Of a stretch of DNA of 64,000 nt, positions 1 through 9,839 are shown piece by piece. The notes beneath the pieces were generated by a model. That model saw nothing but the letters and a program-made list of their open reading frames with translations. It searched no databases and was not told the origin of the DNA. The stretch comes from Phytophthora sp. 'mugwort' (Eukaryota; Oomycota; Peronosporomycetes; Peronosporales; Peronosporaceae): NCBI GenBank assembly GCA_033558025.1, contig JAUCEF010000005.1, positions 1 through 64,000 on the forward strand, read 5' to 3'. The position numbers and the translations under genes were made by a program. Every line of letters begins with the position of its first letter. The stretch's first letter is position 1.

Positions 1-648
1 CCTAAACCCTAAACCCTAAACCCTAAACCCTAAACCCTAAACCCTAAACCCTAAACCCTAAACCCTAAACCCTAAACCCTAAACCCTAAACCCTAAACCC
101 TAAACCCTAAACCCTAAACCCTAAACCCTAAACCCTAAACCCTAAACCCTAAACCCTAAACCCTAAACCCTAAACCCTAAACCCTAAACCCTAAACCCTA
201 AACCCTAAACCCTAAACCCTAAACCCTAAACCCTAAACCCTAAACCCTAAACCCTAAACCCTAAACCCTAAACCCTAAACCCTAAACCCTAAACCCTAAA
301 CCCTAAACCCTAAACCCTAAACCCTAAACCCTAAACCCTAAACCCTAAACCCTAAACCCTAAACCCTAAACCCTAAACCCTAAACCCTAAACCCTAAACC
401 CTAAACCCTAAACCCTAAACCCTAAACCCTAAACCCTAAACCCTAAACCCTAAACCCTAAACCCTAAACCCTAAACCCTAAACCCTAAACCCTAAACCCT
501 AAACCCTAAACCCTAAACCCTAAACCCTAAACCCTAAACCCTAAAACCCTAAACCCTAAACCCTAAACCCTAAACCCTAAACCCTAAACCCTAAACCATA
601 AACCCTAAACCCTAAACCCTAAACCCTAAACCCTAAACCCTAAACCCT
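1..648. repeat. Telomere, (CCCTAAA)n
   Basis: Uninterrupted 7-base CCCTAAA units, about 92 copies, start at base 1. This is the C-rich strand of a TTTAGGG telomere, so the chromosome end lies to the left. Two variant units sit near the inner edge: an 8-mer with an extra A around 538-545 and a CCATAAA unit around 596-602. The array stops at cccttt next to unique sequence, with no long satellite between. TTTAGGG telomeres are known in plants and oomycetes. Confidence 0.98.
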
Positions 649-747
649 TTGACACGGTGGCGCGTCACAACCAGCATCCGTGATGTTGAAGATTCTCAGC
701 GGGAAAATTCTACACGGTTGAAAATTCGCACTGCGAAAATTCCCAGC

Positions 748-810
748 TGGATTCTCTGGGTACACAATTGGATTCTCTGGGTACAGAACTGGATTTTCGG
801 GGTACATTCA
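748..810. repeat. Three tandem 21-bp units beside the telomere
   Basis: Units at 748-768, 769-789 and 790-810 all begin TGGATT and contain GGTACA. The first two are nearly identical and the third has drifted. They lie within 200 bases of the telomere. No coding role is visible; the short ORFs across them are by-products of the repeat. Confidence 0.8.
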
Positions 811-974
811 CCCAACAAATCTAGTTTGAACCCACACCCACTTCTCGAAGGTTCAAGTGCACCCACGCACGCAAGTTGAAGATTCGAGAAACCAAGATGC
901 ATGAATCTTGCATGTGTAGTGAGTAGCTAGCAGTAGCAGAACAGCTTCAGCTGGTTCACCTTCGTTCGTGTCAC

Positions 975-989
975 AACCCTAAACCCTTT
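975..989. repeat. Short interstitial telomeric motif
   Basis: AACCCTAAACCCTTT is a two-unit telomere match, 325 bases inside the array, ending in the same CCCTTT as the array edge. Both places also have gtcacaac nearby (just inside the array edge, and immediately before this motif). It could be a remnant of an older chromosome end or of end healing. Confidence 0.6.
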
Positions 990-1255
990 CTTTAGTGACT
1001 TCAAAATCCGATTGACGTCCGGTGTCCCAACACCAGTCCACATCCTTCTTTATGGAGATTAGACAGTGGCCTTGCCACCTCAGGATAGTTCTTACTGTAC
1101 TTGTGCAAGTAATTGGCCAGGCCAAGCCACTTCCGTAAGTCTTTCTGGTTCTTTGGAACCGGATAAAAGTCAATGTCAATCTGCGGGAGCGATCTCAGAT
1201 CGAGACGATCGGCGTAATGACGAGGTCGATCCATTTCAGATCGGGGCCGGACCAA
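979..1255 (-). pseudogene. Ty3/gypsy RT connection-domain remnant
   Basis: The minus strand encodes the RT-to-RNase H connection of a gypsy polymerase: a run with DLRKWLGLANYLHKYSKNYP and then a segment with DVDWCWDTGRQSDF. The two parts are in different frames, with the frameshift near 1050. No RT active site or RNase H is left. A very similar stretch (LRKLLGLANYLHNYSENY) lies in the minus-strand gypsy element near 18.8 kb, so this is a fragment of a related family. It is non-functional. Confidence 0.8.
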
Positions 1256-1277
1256 AGTCTGGCTGTATCTGGATCAC

Positions 1278-1757
1278 GTGAAGGATGGATTCGTACGGAT
1301 GCTGGCACACCTGTGGCGCAGCCCCTTCCAGGTCGCTGAAAAGATTAACGAGTATTCAATACGCCTCAAGATCGCCGGAACGGAGTATAGGCTCTTCCGG
1401 ATGTGCATGTGTCCAATACTGAAGTTGGTCAAGGAATTCCTAGATCGGCCACAGATCGAGTTGACTGTGCCAATCTCGGAACGACCTTTTTTTTACGAAA
1501 CTCTGTTGCCCGAGGATAGCTGGTCAACGGATCTAGGAGCCGACGAGTACGAAGTGGAGAAGATCACTGACCTGAGAACAGGCAGAAGAACGCGGTATGG
1601 GCGAAATTTATCGGGTATCCCTGGTACACTGGAAAGGATATGAAGACCCTACCTGGGTCAATGAAGCCGATCTCAACTGTGGAGCACTCCTCCACGATTT
1701 CCTTCGGGGACAGGGCAACCAGAATCGATTTGGTGAAATGTATTCTCACAAGTAGGA
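1278..1757 (+). pseudogene. Gypsy integrase C-terminus plus chromodomain remnant
   Basis: On the plus strand, a segment with AHLWRSPFQVAEKI and EYSIRLKIAGTEYRLF resembles the integrase C-terminal domain. It is followed by a chromodomain starting at YEVEKITDLRTGRRTRYGR. A one-base insertion near 1603-1606 moves the rest, including LVHWKGYEDPTWV and ALLHDFL, into the next frame. The Tyr, Trp-Lys-Gly-Tyr and Thr-Trp positions typical of chromodomains are visible. In chromoviruses this domain sits at the end of pol and targets integration to chromatin. It faces the opposite way from the RT fragment next to it, so the two come from different insertions. Confidence 0.8.
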
Positions 1758-3366
1758 GTGAGATCGGGGAGTTCACGGTCAACCGTCGCGGTGAGGCGGT
1801 CACTGTGACGACAGATAGGGAGAAGGATCGGTGGAGACGCTACGGATCGGAGGAAATGGCTGATGTATGTGACGTTATGCACATATATCAATATGAAGTT
1901 CGAGAACTGAAGATGTAATCTGGACTGAGTGAGCTTCTGGTGCGTTAGTAGAACACAAGAAAACTCAAACAGTCAGACGAAAAATAAGCAAGGGTCTATG
2001 GAAGGGAGAAATAAGTAGATGGGTGCATGGTGATTTCCTCACGAACGGCGGCTTCACAAGGGAACTGCCGGGATCGGATGACCAGGGCCAAGCGGAGAAT
2101 GGAACTTATGAGGGGTCAAACTTATTCCGAAGTCAGCCGATCCGATACGCCGGGTGTTCCATAGGCCGATCGTGAAATTGGTTGCGCCATGGGTCGGAGG
2201 TTTAATCTTCGCGCAGAGCGTCCAGAAGGTTAGTGGTTCGGCTCGGTTTAGATCTGTGTCGGAGAGGTTCGCCGCACGAGATACCTGACCTGGATAACGG
2301 GTCCCATTCTCGGCTGTGGTTGGAAGATGAGGGAGAGAGGATCGAATAATAGATCCAGATCAGCCCACCGCTCTCGCATCATCAGAGGGAATTGACGGAA
2401 CAACGCCCGCCAGCTGTGCCCGCTCGATCCGCCGCTGACGACGGCCATGGTAGTACTGCTACCACCGGGTCGCGACATTGTTCCGCAGTGATCGGAAGAT
2501 AATGAGTCGTTTCCCAGTAATCTTGGAGGTGTCGTCGCTCGATACGAGATACGAATTCGCGATCTGGGCGAGAGTGTTATTCGATCTGCGATGGAGCGGT
2601 AGATCGAAGGTCAGGGACTCCTCCCGGCTCTCCATAGTTTCTCAGGGGCGAGCGGCGATCAAGGCAATGATGTTCAGAACAGTTATCAAGCTGTCCAGAA
2701 AATCGTTGCTGACTCTGGGGGCGCGTACCCTTCGCACGCGCCGCGGGAACAGCCAATCCAGCGGGATCGGAAACCAAACGGTCAAAGCGCGCCATATTAT
2801 AGCGGTCACCTAAAGTTGGTTCAAAGTCACGGAACCGTCTCTGCCTGGGTAAGAGCACAAGGTCGATCAAGAAAATTAGAAGCCGGAAATAACGGTGGAA
2901 CCAATTGCCGAGGAGATCCAGGAGGGGACCCAGGAGGGCTTCCGAGATTGGATCTGGCAGAACCCTCGGATCCAGAGTGGGAATCTGACGGACTTAGGGG
3001 ACCAGGCCTACCTTGAACTGTCGATCCCGTTTGAGCAATATGTGGACTCCATCGGCATGTCCAAAATGCGCCAGTTCACGTGGGGAAGCCGCAGGCGTCG
3101 CATCTGATTCGCGCAGAGAGCCTTCGGGGATGCCGGGATCGGCTATCTTGATCGTCTGGGAAGTGGCTCCACCCGGGTGTGTACCGGAACGGCGACGAAC
3201 TTCAAAACGAGATTGGGACAAGGCCGCCAACTCCTGATAGTCAATGTCTTCGTCTTCCCCCGATGCAGGTAGTCCAGCTGATGGTGAAGCTTCCGTGTGG
3301 GACGCAACTGAGCCTTGCTCGCTGTCGACCCCCGGACCATCGTCGTCGATCTCTGGTTGAGGCTAC
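1758..3366. other. Unassigned retroelement-like debris
   Basis: No intact gene is seen. Minus-strand open stretches at 2248-2478, 2577-2870 and 2994-3230 have the Arg/Pro/Ser-rich look of oomycete gag or leader-region fragments, but none has a motif I can name, and plus-strand shadows are as long. The 3' part just after the chromodomain (1758-1920) is probably the end of that element. Low confidence in any functional label. Confidence 0.35.
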
Positions 3367-3879
3367 TATCTCGAGTCCAGACGGAGGTTACCATCTGGGT
3401 CTCCCTGGTCGGAGGAAGTGCTTTAAGGGGAGCGAGTCCGGTCTGGCCTACACTTATCTTCACTATACCTTAAGCCCGGGTCGGGTTTGGCAACGGTCTG
3501 CGTCTCGTCCCTGTTCCCGGTTGAGAGGGACTGTGGTTTATTTGCCAAGTAGCGGCCGAGCGGCGAGGACGGAGTTCATGGAGGTAAGTGCTGACGACGG
3601 ACAGGTTTGTGCGGACGGAACGGTCGGGGGGGTGACAAGTGCTTGACCAGTGAGATGGAGGCGGGCGGCCAAGGTCATGAAGGATGGCGTGCAGGCTCCC
3701 GAGTTGAGAGAGCAGGGGCCTCACTGCTCCGGTTTGAGTTAGTCCGTCGTGAATTTACCCGGTGAATAACAAGTTGAGTTTTGTATTCGACTTTGTTAGT
3801 TTGTTTGTTCTTGGAGCCCTACAAGCGTATACTACTTCTATCCAGCGCCGACCGTTCTACACCGGGACGACTCGCGACA
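3367..3879 (+). repeat. LTR of element A, left copy
   Basis: About 510 bases that recur in the same orientation at 24956-25521. The shared part runs from TCGAGTCCAGACGGAGG to GACGACTCGCGACA, with only scattered substitutions across the last 430 bases. This copy lacks roughly 70 bases present in the right copy, and its first dinucleotide is TA where the right copy has TG. Both copies end in CA. A primer-binding-like stretch (GTGGTGAAGAAGCAGGG) follows at 3881. Confidence 0.7.
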
Positions 3880-4335
3880 CGTGGTGAAGAAGCAGGGTAC
3901 GGACTTCGCTCTGAAGTGGTACTAACTTGGGAATATTGTCAAGTATCTGAACCTGGAGGACTTGTTTCGCCTGAAGTCGAGTGTGTGGAGATTCCGGATC
4001 CACACATCTACCACAAAAGTGTCAATGTGGGGGCGTTAAAGAAGCAAGCTACAAGTCTGGCAGGACCTATCAAGGCGTAACCGTCAACGCGCAAGAGCCA
4101 AGCGCATGAAGGGAGCCGTCACAGGGACGGTTCGTGAAGAGAAGTCCGCCCGGTCGGATTAGAGTCATGGTCAACTGGGACCGTCGCAGAAACGGTTCGT
4201 GAAGAGACGTCCGCACAGTCGGATCAGAGTCAAGAGCAAATCTGAAGAAAGGAGTTCCTGAGGAGTTCCGTCGAGGATCGGTAGCAAGATGACTGTCGTC
4301 AATGATGACGAAGTTGGGAACGAAGTGGTGGGAAC
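3880..4335 (+). other. Element A leader with 66-bp tandem repeat
   Basis: Untranslated-looking leader between the left LTR and gag. It starts with GTGGTGAAGAAGCAGGG; the matching place after the left LTR of element C reads GTGGTGGAGCAGCAGGG, so this is probably the primer-binding region. Two tandem copies of a 66-68 bp unit begin near 4111 and 4177, sharing ACGGTTCGTGAAGAGA and GTCGGAT. No start codon leads into a long frame here. Confidence 0.55.
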
Positions 4336-6029
4336 GTGGAACGGCGTGAAGGAACGTCGGGCACGGAGGGGACACCACCGGGAGTCAAGAGGCCGATCCA
4401 GCTGTGGGGTCTGGCCAAAGCCGACCTTCCGACCGGTTTGTCGGAGGTGATGGATGATCTGTGGGTGACCACGGAAGAGGAGAAGGAAGAAGAGATGGCT
4501 GATACTGAGCCTCGAGTCAAATTGGAAGGCAAGGAAGAGACGACCATCAAGGAGGAAGAGCGTCGGAACGGTCCAGCTGGAACGGATCGGTCCAAGACCG
4601 CGGAGGAGGAGTATTACGACGCCGAGGAACTGGGGTACGAGTACGAGGAGGATTACCCGTATGAGGAGGAAGAGCAAGCGGCGGAGTTCCAGAGGAGACC
4701 CAGCGGTTTCATCCCGCAGTACTCTGGTCCGGAGGTCCGCCACATGGATCGGCCCACATTTTCCTGGAGCTGGAGTCGGAAGAAGAACCCTGCCGCTGGG
4801 CCCTACCGTAACTCGAGTGGAGAAAAACAAACGATCAGCCGCAGAAGCGTATGTAGAAGTCTGAACTTGAGAAGCCGGGCGTCCGTGATGACCCGAGTGG
4901 TGCAATCCTTCGGAAGAGCAGTGTACCCTACCAGCCTCCGTGCTAAAGCACTACCGTCTGGGGGAACGGTTAACCGTGAAACGGCGAGAACAGTTCCCAA
5001 ACATTCGACTACGCCTATAAAGCGTCGGACTAGAGCCGTCCCCGGAATTGCAAATGCGTTCGGACTGTCAACCTTTGTCTCGAATGCTTTGAAGGTGTTG
5101 CACATGTTCTATTTGGACACGGTAACTATGGAAAATCCCGAGCCTTCTGGGAAACGTTTCAAGTTCACACAGAAGGGCTTCCAGACTGTTCCCGTCAACG
5201 GGTCTTCCACTAGAAACTAAATAGACGAGTGGATGAACGGTGGTTGGGAGACGTTCAACACTCTGCGCCTAAGGTTTCACAATCGGTTCCTCATTCGAAC
5301 GGCTGACGAGCTTTGGGAGCGGTTGGAAACGACGAAGAGAGAGCGTGGAGAGTCCGTGGAAGAATGGAACCAAGTGTCGGATCTCTGTGCGTCGCTGGAT
5401 TACCCGAATCCGCAGATGCGTTATCAACTGCTCCGCCGTGGCCTGCGAAACAAGCACATGTTGGCTACGTCGAACGCGAGCCCCCCTTCGGATACCCGGA
5501 TGCATGTGTGTGGCTTATTTTTAAGAATATGTACCGCCCGATCGAAGAGGACGAGGAGTTTTCTGACGGTGCTACCGTGAAGAAGACGGAGACCGCTTCT
5601 ACTTCTGTGTACACCATTGCGCAACAATTGCAGTCTTTCGTGGAACAACAGCAGCAATGGCAGAATCAGTTGAGCCAATACAGATGGCAGGGTCCGCGTT
5701 CGCCTCATAACCGAGTTCCTATAGTTGCGGCTACCACGACGGCGCCTGTTCCTACGGGGAACAGTCCCACTGTCCGAGGAACTCGGATGGAGGACTAAGG
5801 GCGTATGCAGAATGGTGTTCCGGTATGCAGTCGCTTCAACTACAAGGGCCATGGGCGTGCTATGTGCAAGCGCCAACATATGAGCTGTCGTAAGTGTGGA
5901 CAGATGGGTCACATCAGGGATCGAGTGTGAAGACACTTTTAACAGAGGAACGGACTACAACACTGGCAACCGTCTCCTCGTGGATGCAGCTTCTGCAATG
6001 AACCTGGTCATGGGATCAGAGACTGTCCT
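4336..6029 (+). pseudogene. Element A gag polyprotein, broken
   Basis: An acidic N-terminal part (4336-4740, many Glu runs) contains PSGFIPQYSGPEVRHMDR, matched by QSGFIPLYAGPKACILDR in element C at 48.2 kb. A retrotransposon-gag core follows in another frame from 5233 (TADELWERLETTKRERGESV, then LDYPNPQMRYQLLRRGLRNK). Two CCHC zinc knuckles follow: CRKCGQMGHIRDR near 5890-5930, where an inserted A shifts the frame at the last Cys, and CSFCNEPGHGIRDC at 5985-6026. Several frameshifts and stops separate the parts, so no capsid protein can be made. Gag would form the virus-like particle and bind the element RNA. Confidence 0.8.
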
Positions 6030-8003
6030 ACCTTGGATTCGCTTAAGGCGATGATGCCGTTACTGTAGAGCAAATCCCACGCCCCGAGCCGTCCCGGTCC
6101 TCATGGAGAGGGCGGGAAGAAGGGAGAGGAGGGGCCTACTCCTTTCTCTAGTCCAGTGAATGGCCCGAGGGACGGACGTGAAGGTGATTTGGAAGGGGAA
6201 TGCCCGTCGATCGTTAGGACCGGTGATGAAGGGAGAGAGGAGGGTGATGTGGACGAGGCGATGGTGAAGACGAAAACCGCGTCGTCCCCAGGCACGGTTT
6301 TGGGAGAGGGACTAGAACAGTCAGTGTAGCCGCACTGGTCGAAACTGAAGAAGAAGGAACGGAAGACGAACTGAGAGAAGAAGAGGAACGGCTCTTCGGA
6401 ATGGCTAAGAGAACGAAGGATGACATTTGTTTGGAGAGCACGATAAGTGAATTCTCGGTGCCGACGAAGAGCGACTATGAAAAAGAAAAGAAGTTTATAG
6501 AGACTTGCGAGAAGAAGCCTCTGGGACGAACATGAATAACGATGAAAACGATGGTGCACGGTGTGTGCTACGAAGGTTACCTTGAAGAAAGGGACGGTCC
6601 AAGAGAACGGTGCCGTTGATGTCTCAAGCCCCAAGGTCAAGCACAAAGGGATATTGAAGAAAGAAGCGGCTAGGAAGGAGCCGACTCCTCCGATATCAAG
6701 GCCGAAGGAATGGAAAAAGCGGACGAGTTCGCAGACTACACCGCCTCTTTACAGACGCCGAATTTGACGCTATGGAAACGTGCGTTTCAGGTCAAGAAGG
6801 AACGGTTTTGAAGTAGTGGTTGAAGAAGAAGAATACGACAAAGAACATGAGTACCGTTTGTACCCCCTTGATGAAGAAGAGCTCAAGAAGCGTATGAAGC
6901 TGAACGCAAAGACCTCGAGAGAACCGTCTCTGGAAGACAAGGCACGATGCTTGGACATATGTTTTGCGGCGAAACAAGGATGGCTCGCTAGAGACGGTTT
7001 CATCGCCGGAGTGTTTGGAACGGTCGTTGGAGGACGCATTGGAGATCCCGGCTGAAGCCAAGAAGGCTAACCGTAATTTTCGTGAACTCGCTGCTAATGG
7101 ACTAGGCACGAGCTTACCTGGATTGTCGAGAACGGTCTATGAGGGAGCGGAGTCGCACCTAATCGTGAACAACTGTGACTGGGAAGTACCCGACAATCCA
7201 GACGATGCTCCTGACCTGGAATGGATAGTCTGTGCCAACATTGGAATTCCTTTCGATGCATGCGACGAGGAAGTCTATATTCCCGTCCTGCACGGAGGCG
7301 GTCTTGCCCAAAATGGACGGAAGAGTAACCGTTCCGCTGGAATTAGGACGGTTGCTCGTCTGGCTGTGTATCGGATGTTGAAAGAGTAGAAGGACAATGC
7401 TCGCCTAAAGACGGCCGTGAAGCGTTTCGAAATGGAGAACTGAATTTCAGAAGCTGGTGAGCGAACTGAAGGAATTACCTGAACTAAACTGGGATCGTCT
7501 ACACTGGCATGCTGATCTACTGATAGCGAGCACGGCTTCCCTGACGACTTACGGGCCCTATTAATGGGTTGGGCTCGTGACTATTACGCGGAATTCACTC
7601 CCATAATCTGGAAAAAGCTAAGAGAACGGACTAGAAACCCTCGCGCCTCTAGATCCTGCCGAAGGAAATGGTGCCTAGCTCAGACGAGAGTGTGCTTTGA
7701 CTGTTCTTCTCTCTACGAAAACCGTGCCGAAGCGGTTTGAGAACGGTGTCTCCGTCCTGAAAGTGATGATGACGTGACCCATTACGTGAATCGGATCGAA
7801 CATGAACGCGCTTCTCGCCACCGAGCGCCGAAGCCTGGTCTCGTGGAGGCAAGAACGGTTGACCTATCCGACGTTTTCAGAGTCATAAAGGATGAAGCTG
7901 ATTACGTGCAGCATGAAGTAGTTAAAGGAGGACGGAGGATGGTCTGCTCAGTGGGGAGCTTTGAAGCGCTCTCTGGCGGTCACATCGACTGCTTCTCTCT
8001 CAA
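6030..8003 (+). pseudogene. Element A gag-protease linker, acidic, broken
   Basis: Plus-strand open pieces at 6561-6767, 6780-7055, 6964-7389 and 7774-8013 rich in Glu, Lys and Asp. The best piece, 6964-7389, includes DWEVPDNPDDAPDLEWIVC. No known domain is recognised. By position it joins the zinc knuckles to the protease, so it is probably the long, poorly conserved linker of the polyprotein. It holds the start of the unusual density of ACGGT pentamers described in the findings. Confidence 0.5.
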
Positions 8004-8150
8004 TTGCTGGTAGACACTGGAGCGACTTTGAGTCGGGTCGACGGGCGAGTATTGAAACGACTAGGACGGTCTTCAGAGGTTTTGGAACGGTACGACGGAC
8101 ACGTGAAAAGTTCTTCGGGACATCAATTACAAATCCGAGGCTGAATCCGT
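8004..8150 (+). pseudogene. Element A aspartic protease fragment
   Basis: The frame starting at 8004 reads LLVDTGATLSRVDGRVLKRL. The DTGA catalytic motif of retropepsin-like aspartic proteases is intact at 8013-8024. The frame stops at 8151-8153, soon after HQLQIRG. The second half of the enzyme is not clear; 8190-8450 (GEVLPLGVPVVHETFMATMY) is probably its continuation in another frame. The protease would cut the gag-pol polyprotein. Confidence 0.75.
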
Positions 8151-8699
8151 CTTCCACTAAGGCTACGATCACGAGAACTGACCATCCGAATGTTGGTGGT
8201 CGACGTCCTTCTTGTGGACGCCATTCTAGGAGTGGATGCGCTGGGAACATTCCGAGCTGTACTTGACGTGGAAGAGCGGAAGATGACACTCAAATATACG
8301 GGCGAGGTGCTTCCGCTAGGAGTACCTGTCGTGCACGAGACGTTTATGGCTACGATGTATGCGTCCATACGACTACCACCTAGGTCTGGTAATGGCCTTC
8401 GTCGTCGGAGATGTCGGCAAGGACGCAACCATTCTAGTGGAAGGATCACTTAGCCTCCCGCCAAATCTGTGTATCGCGCGGTCGCTATGCACGGTTGAAG
8501 AAGGCAACGTAGTAGTAGAAGCCTGCAATACGTCTACTGACGAGTGCTGTATCTCTGAGGGAACGGTTGTTGCGTTTAAGACGGTTATGCCTGAGTCAGA
8601 TTTCTGGTTTGAACTACCATCTGGAGACGGTGGGCGTGTGGTTACTTCGTCCTCTAGTGATCGTGCCGGACCCCCTGAAGAGACTGGAACCAGAGTGAA

Positions 8700-9815
8700 G
8701 GATGGCTGAGGAATTATTTTGTTAAGTCGGAGAAGCCAACCGTTCCCCTAGATAAAATGATCGTTGTCCAGGCAGACTTTGCTGAGCCGAAACTGACGCC
8801 TGAACAGAAGGCACTCTTCCAGTCCGAACTGGATAGCTTTCAAGATATGTTGTCTTCTAAACGGCCTGGCCGAACGGACTGACACGGGAGACAGTCCTTC
8901 TATCAAGCAACAACCGTACCGAGTATCGCTGGCGGAATGCGAAGTGACGGGAGCCGAGATAGCTCAATACCTCGAGCTGGGGCTCATACGTCCTTCGAAC
9001 AGTTCCAGGGCCAGCCCGGTGCTGATGATTCGCAAACTGGACGGTGGTATACGGTTTTGTATTGAATACAGACGGTTGAACGCTGTGACGGTGAAGGACT
9101 GTTACCTGATGCTTTGATTTGACGACATCCTCGATGTCCTAAGAGGATCTCAACTGTTGTCGACGATGGATATAGCGTCTGGATACTGGAATGTCCCCAT
9201 GGATGAATACACCGTGTCGAATACGGCTTTGACTTGCAAGTCTGGCCTCTACGCGTGGCTAGAGATACCGTTTGGGCTGGGTAACGCTGTACCAGCTTTT
9301 GAACGGTTGATGGAGACCGGTCTAGTGGATTTGCAGTGGCGAGTGTGTCTGGTATATCTTGATGACTGTGTCATATTTAGTAAGGAATTTCCGTCGCATC
9401 TAGTACGTGTCTGTCAAGTGCTGACACGGAGCAAGCCGGTTTCAAGCTTAAGATGAAGAAATGTCATTGGGGACGGAGCCAAGTGATGTTCCTCGGCCAT
9501 ATTGACCCCGAGTGGAATCTTGCTAAACCCGGAAAAGTTAAAAGCTGTGACAAATGTACGGCCGCCTAGGGACCTCCACGGGATACGGTCGTGCCTAGGG
9601 CCAACTAGCGATTTCAGACGGTATATCCCGGGTTACGCGCCTCTTTATGTTCCTTTGGAACGGTTGAAGGTGAAGGATGTTCCCCTTTGTGCGGAGCGAA
9701 TATTGTGACGCGGCGTTTCTCCAGCTCAAAAGAGCTCTCGTGAAGCCTCCAATCTTGGTGTATCCCGATGGCAAGAAACGGTTTAAGTTAGTAAAGAGGA
9801 CGCTTGCCGGCTCGA
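8700..9815 (+). pseudogene. Element A reverse transcriptase and start of RNase H
   Basis: Pieces in order: EVTGAEIAQYLELGLIRPSN, then SPVLMIRKLDGGIRFCIEYR, then LSTMDIASGYWNVPMDEYTV, then the YxDD active site as VYLDDCVIFSK at 9352-9384, then the connection domain (DFRRYIPGYAPLYVPLERL). RNase H begins at AAFLQLKRALVKPPILVYPDG near 9710 and breaks off around 9815, where the LINE sequence takes over. There are stop codons near 8880 and 9118 and shifts near 9440 and 9500. This is a Ty3/gypsy RT by motif order. Confidence 0.85.
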
Positions 9816-9839
9816 CGGGTTTTACGTGAGAGGGGAGAC

